Shown in pieces: positions 58,700 to 64,000 of a stretch of DNA of 64,000 nt (the first letter of the stretch is position 1; each line of letters starts with the position of its first letter). Under the pieces are notes generated by a model that made no database searches, was not told where the DNA came from, and saw only the letters and a program-made list of their open reading frames with translations. The position numbers were made by a program, and so were the translations under genes. The DNA comes from Kitasatospora sp. MAA19 (lineage in GTDB: Bacteria; Actinomycetota; Actinomycetes; Streptomycetales; Streptomycetaceae), in NCBI RefSeq assembly GCF_029894125.1, contig NZ_JARXYZ010000024.1:62001-126000 (forward strand). The letters run 5' to 3'.

Positions 58700-59446
58700 A
58701 TGAGCTACAAGCTGCACCGCGGCGACGCACTCACCGTGCTGAAGACCCTCCCGGACGAGTCCGTCAACGCCGTCATCACCGACCCGCCGTACAACTCGGG
58801 CGGCCGGACCAGCTCCGAGCGCACCAGTCGCGACGCCCGCGCCAAGTACGTGACCAGCGGCAGCATCCACGACCTCAAGACCTTCCCCGGCGAGAACCGC
58901 GACCAGCGCTCCTACCGCTCCTGGCTCACCGAACTGCTCACCGAGGCGTAGCGAGCGAGCACCGAGCACGCGGTCGCGATGGTCTTCTCCGACTGGCGGC
59001 AGGAGCCCACCACGAGCGACGCGCTCCAGATGGACGGCTGGACCTGGCAGGGCACCATCCCCTGGATCAAGCCCGCCAGCCGGCCCCGCAAGGGCGGCTT
59101 CAAGCAGTCCGCGGAATTCATCACCTGGGGCGTCAAGGGCACCCTCAACAACAGCCGGGACCTCTACCTGCCCGGCCACTTCACCGCCTCCCAGCCCCGC
59201 AAGGACCGCGTCCACATCACCCAGAAGCCCCTGGAGATCATGCAGCAACTCGTCCAGATCTGCCCCGAGAACGGAGTCGTCCTCGACCCGTTCACCGGCA
59301 GCGGCTCCACCGGCGTCGCCGCCCTGCGCGAAGGCTGGCGCTTCGTCGGCATCGAACTCAGCCCGCACTACGCCGAGATCGCCGAACAGCGGCTGCGAGC
59401 AGAGCTGACCCAGGACGACTTCGTCCTGGCCGGACCGGAGGCGTGA
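58700..59446 (+). pseudogene. DNA adenine/cytosine-N4 methyltransferase with a premature TAG
   Basis: A beta-class DNA methyltransferase of about 247 codons. The catalytic motif IV is VITDPPYNSGG near residues 30-40, and the SAM-binding motif I is LDPFTGSGSTGVAALREGW near 195-213. At codon 84 (58949-58951) the sequence TEA is followed by TAG, where the frame continues RASTEHAVAMVFSDWRQEPT; one base change of a TAC Tyr codon explains it. The remainder includes RKDRVHITQKPLEIMQQLV. It may have been a phage- or plasmid-type orphan methyltransferase. It is dead unless read through. Confidence 0.85.
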
Positions 59447-59482
59447 GATGAGAACCAGCAGGCTGACCGGCCGCAGACGCGA

Positions 59483-59517
59483 AAGGGCGGCTGGAGCACG
59501 AAGCTCCAGTCGCCCTT
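59483..59517. terminator. convergent terminator, 14-bp stem
   Basis: Arms AAGGGCGGCTGGAG and CTCCAGTCGCCCTT (one G-T pair) with a 7-base loop, between the forward methyltransferase end and the reverse DUF5655 stop. Confidence 0.72.
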
Positions 59518-59527
59518 CCTCGTTCCG

Positions 59528-60140
59528 TCAGGACTCCTCGACCGCCCGCCGGATCAACGGCACCGCCTTCTCCACGTCCGCCGACGAGACGATCCGCACC
59601 TCCAGATCACCCGTCCCCAGGTGCCCGATGCCGCGCACGTCGCGTGTGAAGCCCTCCTCCAGCTCCACCGTGTCCGGGTCCAGCCGCAGGTACAGCAGGA
59701 TCACCTGGTGCCCCGGACGGAACAGGACGCTCGCCACGTTCTGCAGACGGCGGTACGCGATGTAGTGCTTGAGGGTGACGACCTCTACCTCGCCCGACGC
59801 GGTGAGCACCTCGTTCAGCTCCCCATACAGGTCCCGGAGGCACTCCGGGATGTCGTCGAGAACTGGCAGCTCGTCGGCCTCGGCAGCAGCCGCCAGAGCT
59901 GTGACCGCGCCCGATCTGCGGGGCACCGCCGGGCCCGCGGCTCCGGAGACTGGCTCCACGAGCTGGAGGCTCAGCAGCCCGCCGTCGAAGATCCGGTAAC
60001 GCACCAACTCGATCCGCCAGGACCGGCCAAGGTCTCCCACCGCGACCCGGTCGTGATGTGAATACCCCGCCGCGATGCACAGCGCACGCGGCGCGCGCCA
60101 GTCGATGGACTCGGCCGCCTCCGCGCCCAGCTTCTCTCTG
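59528..60140 (-). pseudogene. DUF5655 domain remnant of a nuclease-like gene
   Basis: The frame from about 60140 reads KLGAEAAESIDWRAPRALCI and YSHHDRVAVGDLGRSWRIEL, then a DUF5655 domain (LRDLYGELNEVLTASGEVE, LKHYIAYRRLQNVASVLFR, LYLRLDPDTVELEEGFTRDV, GTGDLEVRIVSS) to the stop. A TGA lies just before the visible part and there is no proper start, so the N-terminal half is lost; GTG 60040 could start a 170-residue product. DUF5655 is often the C-terminal domain of restriction-related proteins. Confidence 0.65.
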
Positions 60141-60376
60141 ACTGCGACTGCCTGCCGTAGGTGTCACCTTCGAGGGCTGCTGACCTGGGCTGGTGCCAGT
60201 TCTTGGCGGCACAGCGGTGGCTGGGCTGCCAGGTGTTGTTGTCACTTACGTACAACGCCGCATCTAGCAGAGCCGGGGTGCGGAATGCCGGGTTTCTAGG
60301 AAACCCGCTCCCTGGCCCGGGACTTCCCCGTCGTTTCCGCCTGGCGTTGTCAGCTCACAACGAAAGGCGAAGAGGC

Positions 60377-61252
60377 GTGGCCTCGACGTTGCCTGGTGGA
60401 TACCCAGCGAAGGCGGCTTCGGGTACTGGCTTGTGGTCCGATACCTGTGACCTGGACGACCTTGCCCATGGTCACGCGGGGTTCGACGCCCGCAGGAAGA
60501 CATTGAACCTTACGGCCGGCTGGAGCGACCGGTGGACCGCGACGTGGTGCTCCGGCCGGACGTCGGTCACCTGCACGGTACGGAATCTCGGCGAGGTCGA
60601 GGTGGTCCAGATCCGGCCGGTACGCCGCTTCACGTGGCGGACCGGCCAGTGGCACAGGCCGGGCCTGGAGTACCTCATCAGCACCAATCGGCATCACGGC
60701 TTCGAGAGCTATGAGGAGGAACTGCTGCTCTTGATATCCGACTTCGCGGGCGATCTGGCAGAGGCGCTGGCCCAGCCCTTTCGCCTGCGGTTCCTCACCG
60801 CGGACGGGACGGTCGAGCACACCCCGGACTTCCTGCTGCTGACCGGCTCGGGACCGTGGTTGGTGGATGTCCGGCCGGCCGGACGCATCCGGCCGGAGGA
60901 CGAGGTGAAGTTCGCGGCGTCGGCCGAGGCTGCGCTGGCGGTGGGCTGGAACTACAGCGTGGTGACCGGCTGGTGTCGGCACGCGGTGAGGATTGTCGAC
61001 GCTCTGTCGGCGGGCCGGCGGGAGCTGACCGATCAACTCGGCCTCCAGGAACAGCTGCTCCGGGTCGCCGCGTCGGGGCCGATCGCGTTCGGCGAGCTGG
61101 TCGAGCAGTGCAGCTACCCGGCGATCGCCCGGGCGCACGCACTCCACTTGCTGTGGCACCGCCGTCTGGGTGTCGACATGTCGCAGCCGCTGTCGGACGA
61201 GAGCCCGGTCCGCCTGGCGGCGGACAACAGCACGCGCGGAGGAGAAGGGTGA
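60377..61252 (+). CDS. TnsA-like transposase endonuclease subunit
   Basis: A 291-residue TnsA-type protein. The catalytic region is visible: the Glu in HHGFESYEEELLLLISDFA, the Asp in DGTVEHTPDFLLLTGSGPW and a third element VDVRPAGRIRPEDE that replaces the usual Q-x-K. A helical C-terminus follows (FGELVEQCSYPAIARAHAL). In Tn7-like elements TnsA cuts the 5' ends of the transposon. GTG 60377 is used. It overlaps the next gene by four bases (GTGA), the normal TnsA-TnsB arrangement, but TnsB is mostly missing here. Confidence 0.78.
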   Translation: MASTLPGGYPAKAASGTGLWSDTCDLDDLAHGHAGFDARRKTLNLTAGWSDRWTATWCSGRTSVTCTVRNLGEVEVVQIRPVRRFTWRTGQWHRPGLEYLISTNRHHGFESYEEELLLLISDFAGDLAEALAQPFRLRFLTADGTVEHTPDFLLLTGSGPWLVDVRPAGRIRPEDEVKFAASAEAALAVGWNYSVVTGWCRHAVRIVDALSAGRRELTDQLGLQEQLLRVAASGPIAFGELVEQCSYPAIARAHALHLLWHRRLGVDMSQPLSDESPVRLAADNSTRGGEG

Positions 61253-62454
61253 CGGCACCCGCCGCGGGTTCCTGGGATCTGGCGCCCGGCAACGAGCTGA
61301 TCATCGACGGCTCCGAGTGGACGGTGGAGACGTTCGAGCCCCAGGTGGGCAAGGTCGTTCTGGTCCCGGTCGACGGGCCTACCTGGCACACCTCGGTGCG
61401 GGAGCTGATGCATCACCCCGGTCGCCGCCAGTCGACCCGTACACGCAGGGACCTGCCGGCTGCGAGCCGGGGCCGCCAGCCGAAGGCGATGACTGATCTG
61501 ACACCGGAGCAGCAGCTGACTCTGCTGCGGCTGGCCCACCTCCACGAGGTGGAGACCGGCTACCTCAGTGGTGACCCGCTGCTGGCCGGACCGGCCGAAC
61601 CGCGTCCGCAGTACGATCCGGAGACACTTCTCCGCACCGACGGCCGGGCCCGTCCGCGGGAGACGATCCAGCCGCTGGCCCAGGCCGCCGTCGCCCGCCA
61701 CCCCGGCCCGTACACCACGCTGCGGCGCCAGAACCTCTCACCGGCTCTCGCCCGCGCTCTCGTCCGCCAGGTCCACGGCTTCCACGCCGCCGGCCGCACC
61801 GAGAAGGCGAACGTACGCGTCGCCTCCCGGGACTGCCGTTTCGGCATCGAGCACGTCCCGCCCTTCCTGCCCCGGCACTGGTACGACGAGCACTTCGCCG
61901 GCTTCGCCGACCGCTTGGACAGCCCGACCAGCTACACCGTGCGGCACCTGCGCAGGGCCGCCAGCCTCAAGCTCGCCGAGATGGCCGTGAGCACGATGGG
62001 CAAGCTCCGCCCCCAGATGGCGGGCGGCGGGCTGTGGGAAGACTTCGAGATGCGGGTCGAGAACATCGCCCGCAGGCTGGACGACGACCAGGCCCGCACC
62101 GACTACCAGCGGCGCCGCCTCGCGCTCACCGACTGGCAGGTGCCCGCCGGCCACTGGGCCGCACTCTTCGACGACCTGAGCCCGCGGTTCTCACGGATGG
62201 CCGGCCAGGACGGTCAGCTCGCGGCGACGGTGCTGGTCTGGACCGAGATCACCCAGGCCGAGTACGCGCACAGCCCCGTCCTGACCGGGATGCGACGCGC
62301 GGGAGCCGACACCACCAGGCTCATCGACAACATCACCCAGGCGTACACCCCGGTCAACCGGACAGCCACCGTGCGTGCCCTCCTGCGCGGCCGGCTGGAG
62401 ACCTGCGCCGCCAGCATCGCCGCCCGCATCGACCAGGGACGGCCCCCGCACTGA
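61249..62454 (+). CDS. chimeric ORF: TnsB-like N-terminus joined to a TniQ-like C-terminus
   Basis: A 401-residue frame. Residues 1-165 look like the N-terminal part of a TnsB/Mu-type transposase of Tn7-like elements (LAPGNELIIDGSEWTVETFE, LAHLHEVETGYLSGDPLLAG). There is no DDE core. From about residue 165 the text changes to TniQ-like (CRFGIEHVPPFLPRHWYDEH, TVRHLRRAASLKLAEMAVS) with a helical end (RRLALTDWQVPAGHWAALFD, NITQAYTPVNRTATVRALLR). An internal deletion removing most of tnsB, all of tnsC and part of tniQ would create this. The assignments are from memory of the families. Confidence 0.5.
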   Translation: MTAPAAGSWDLAPGNELIIDGSEWTVETFEPQVGKVVLVPVDGPTWHTSVRELMHHPGRRQSTRTRRDLPAASRGRQPKAMTDLTPEQQLTLLRLAHLHEVETGYLSGDPLLAGPAEPRPQYDPETLLRTDGRARPRETIQPLAQAAVARHPGPYTTLRRQNLSPALARALVRQVHGFHAAGRTEKANVRVASRDCRFGIEHVPPFLPRHWYDEHFAGFADRLDSPTSYTVRHLRRAASLKLAEMAVSTMGKLRPQMAGGGLWEDFEMRVENIARRLDDDQARTDYQRRRLALTDWQVPAGHWAALFDDLSPRFSRMAGQDGQLAATVLVWTEITQAEYAHSPVLTGMRRAGADTTRLIDNITQAYTPVNRTATVRALLRGRLETCAASIAARIDQGRPPH

Positions 62455-63031
62455 CCCACGGTGGCGACGAACGAGGCGCCCGCGCGAGTTTCTCGCGTAT
62501 GGGCTTGGTGAGCCTGCAGTCGTTGGCAATGCGTTCGCGGACGTCGATGTGCTGGAGAGCACCGAGGTACTGGCAGGCGGTGAGCAAGCCCTCATGGCAC
62601 GCCCCACCAGACTGGAAGACTTGTCACCCGATCGGGTGAATCCGAATCGCCGGTGAGAGTGCTGTTCGGCCCGGCGAAGCCACGTCCAGCATGGGACGGC
62701 GCTCGGTGTTCCTCCCCGGAGCCCAGCCGGTGCCGTGTGAGCGGGAGCCGCTGCGGATCGGGTGCCGGTTCGGTCTCGCGAGCGGCATGGCCATGAAGTA
62801 CGTCCTGACCGGCCCGTCCTCGGTTACGAGCGGGTCGGCCTTGCCGGAGTCGGCACGCAGTCACGACGGCAGCGGTCAACGAACGTTTTGACGACGGAAG
62901 GTAGTCGGGCGTGCGCCGATCGGAATGCTCAGCAGGGCCTCAAATCGGCGGAGAAGGGCTTGCCGCGGTGGACTGAATCGGCGACTCTGTGCATCGGCGA
63001 AATCCACAGAACGTGATCAGGCTTGCTGATT
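62455..63031. other. gene-free stretch with a 16-bp palindrome
   Basis: No reading frame here looks protein-like. TCACCCGATCGGGTGA, a perfect 16-base palindrome, lies at 62624-62639 and may be an operator. The right end leads into a BldD-like box. The boundary of the Tn7-like remnant probably falls within this stretch, but no terminal repeat was identified. Confidence 0.4.
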
Positions 63032-63044
63032 TGACGCTGTGTCA
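63032..63044. promoter_or_regulatory. BldD-like box
   Basis: TGACGCTGTGTCA fits TnACnCwGnGTnA and differs in one base from the box at 23885. It lies 15 bases before the GTG start at 63059, so a bound repressor would block transcription or initiation. Confidence 0.6.
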
Positions 63045-63058
63045 TGGGGGGATGAGGC

Positions 63059-63910
63059 GTGGCCGAGGACTCCGATTTCATCATCGAGCCGCCGAAGGCG
63101 GGCCCGGCCGACGAGGGTCCGGTGGGTGCCGTGCCTCGTCCCTCGGTGCCGGCGGACGAACGGGGCCCGCTGCCGGCGGACTTGGCGGCGCCGCAGGCCT
63201 TCCCCGGGGGGCCGGGGCCGGGCGGGCCGATTCCTGCGGGCCGGGCGAAGCGGAGACTGCTGGTGGCGGTCGCCGCCGTGCTATGCGTCGGGCTGGCCGT
63301 CGCCGGGGGGTGGTGGTGGCTGCGGGCGTCGAACAGCGGGGACCTGCACGTGGCAGCCGGGACGGTACAGGCGGACCTGCTCGTCCCGGATGAGGTCAGC
63401 AGGCTGGCCGGGACGACATTGGTGGCCGGTCCGAGGGGCAGCGAGCCTCCCGAGGCGGTCGCGGTCGAGCCGTCGGGCTGCGCGGTGGCGGCGGGACCGG
63501 CCACCAGGTCGGTCTACGGGAATGAGTGGACGGCGTTCCTGTCGGCGACCTACCAGGACCCGGCGGGGACGGGTGACCACACGGTGACCCAGGTCGTCGG
63601 CGTCTACCCCGACGAGGACAAGGCCTCCGCCGCGTTCCGCAGGCTGGACGAGGGCCTCAGGGGATGCCCGTCCGCCGTGCGGACCGACCCGGACGGCAGT
63701 ACGTCGGGGTGGACCTACAAGACCGACACCGTCACCCCGGACACCGTCGGCTGGACGGCGACGCAGGACTCCGGAGACGGCTGGGGCTGCCACCGCCAGG
63801 CCCGACTCAAAGGCCGGATGCTCCTGCAGGTGGCGCTCTGCTCGGCGGGCGACGGTCGGCCAGCCGTCGCGCGGATCGCGGACCGGATCGCTGAGAAGGT
63901 GACCACATGA
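63059..63910 (+). CDS. membrane-anchored sensor-type protein
   Basis: A 283-residue protein. Residues 1-62 are a Pro/Gly-rich cytoplasmic segment, one membrane helix covers about 65-88 (LLVAVAAVLCVGLAVAGGWW), and the rest is outside. The external domain (LVPDEVSRLAGTTLVAGPRG, EWTAFLSATYQDPAGTGDH, TQVVGVYPDEDKASAAFRRL, WGCHRQARLKGRMLLQVALC) resembles the PknH-like sensor domain of actinobacteria, with cysteines that could form disulfides. GTG 63059 is used. The stop overlaps the ATG of the next gene. Confidence 0.78.
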   Translation: MAEDSDFIIEPPKAGPADEGPVGAVPRPSVPADERGPLPADLAAPQAFPGGPGPGGPIPAGRAKRRLLVAVAAVLCVGLAVAGGWWWLRASNSGDLHVAAGTVQADLLVPDEVSRLAGTTLVAGPRGSEPPEAVAVEPSGCAVAAGPATRSVYGNEWTAFLSATYQDPAGTGDHTVTQVVGVYPDEDKASAAFRRLDEGLRGCPSAVRTDPDGSTSGWTYKTDTVTPDTVGWTATQDSGDGWGCHRQARLKGRMLLQVALCSAGDGRPAVARIADRIAEKVTT

Positions 63911-64000
63911 CCCCCCGGCTGCCGGTACGGCGAGGGGCGGCAGCTCGCGTTCCGGGCGTCGCGTGGCGCGGTGCGTGCCTGATGCTCCTGGCGGCGCTGG
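63907..64000 (+). CDS. exported protein, N-terminal part (partial)
   Basis: ATG 63907 overlaps the preceding stop in an ATGA junction. The visible 31 residues are basic (TPRLPVRRGAAARVPG) and then hydrophobic (ACLMLLAAL), the start of a signal peptide. It is probably a second secreted or lipoprotein sensor-type protein co-transcribed with its neighbour. The window ends inside the gene. Confidence 0.6.
   Translation, partial: MTPRLPVRRGAAARVPGVAWRGACLMLLAAL

Noticed and set aside
1..64000. tRNA, rRNA, riboswitch or telomere sequences
   Set aside because: No cloverleaf, rRNA segment, known riboswitch core or terminal palindrome array could be recognised by eye on either strand.

Overview
The window is very GC-rich DNA with Streptomyces-type codon use: third positions are almost all G or C, and GTG and TTG starts are common. 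Together with WhiB, XRE/DUF397, DUF317, DUF574 and SCO6880-type genes, this points to Streptomyces or a close relative such as Kitasatospora. Mobilization genes, type IV secretion genes, insertion sequences and many broken genes suggest a plasmid, an integrative conjugative element or a mobile chromosome arm. No rRNA, tRNA, CRISPR array or telomere was recognised.

Layout. 1-5.9 kb is a forward replication and mobilization block: a replication-type protein end, a DnaC-like ATPase, a WhiB regulator, a DUF2637 membrane protein, MobC and a MobA-type relaxase, with a candidate oriT at 3.1-3.2 kb. 5.9-7.5 kb holds operator-like palindromes, two strong terminators and a secreted beta-propeller protein. 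7.5-10.5 kb is a reverse operon of small proteins, several broken or lacking a normal start codon. A repeat-rich divergent spacer follows at 10.5-10.9 kb. 11.2-14.1 kb holds a dead IS5-type remnant, an intact IS110-type transposase and a broken FAD-dependent reductase. 14.3-20.9 kb is a compact RiPP cluster: a precursor peptide, two paralogous B12-binding radical SAM enzymes, a methyltransferase and a cytochrome P450. 21.6-24.9 kb holds regulators and a DUF574 methyltransferase. 25.2-26.8 kb is an IS630-type element with a nonsense-mutated transposase and a passenger gene.

26.8-58.1 kb is mostly one long reverse-strand conjugation region. Its machinery lies at 41.9-58.1 kb: a VirD4/TraG-like coupling protein, a VirB4-type ATPase, an SCO6880 protein, a TrbL/VirB6-like channel protein, a VirB8/TcpC-like protein, a small two-helix membrane protein and an NlpC/P60 hydrolase. 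Between and before these lie about fifteen otherwise unrelated proteins (DUF317, HxlR-like, RelE-like, DnaB-N, inactive relaxase-like and unknown). At least ten of them, and perhaps fifteen, end in the same kind of tail: an R-x-R-A-A-x-A-R-S/T box, then an Ala/Pro-rich stretch ending in Arg. This shared tail beside a conjugation machine is the most interesting signal in the window and could be a sorting signal for the secretion system. Accessory insertions at 33.3-39.4 kb interrupt the region: a HAD phosphatase, an MFS transporter, a split C5 DNA methyltransferase, an integrase remnant, a DUF6000 gene and a HEPN-like unknown.

58.7-62.5 kb contains a nonsense-mutated DNA methyltransferase, a DUF5655 remnant and the rest of a Tn7-like transposon (TnsA plus a chimeric ORF). 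The window ends with membrane-anchored sensor-type proteins behind a BldD-like box. About fifteen genes are disrupted, often at C or G homopolymers, so the region is either decaying or carries some sequencing indels.
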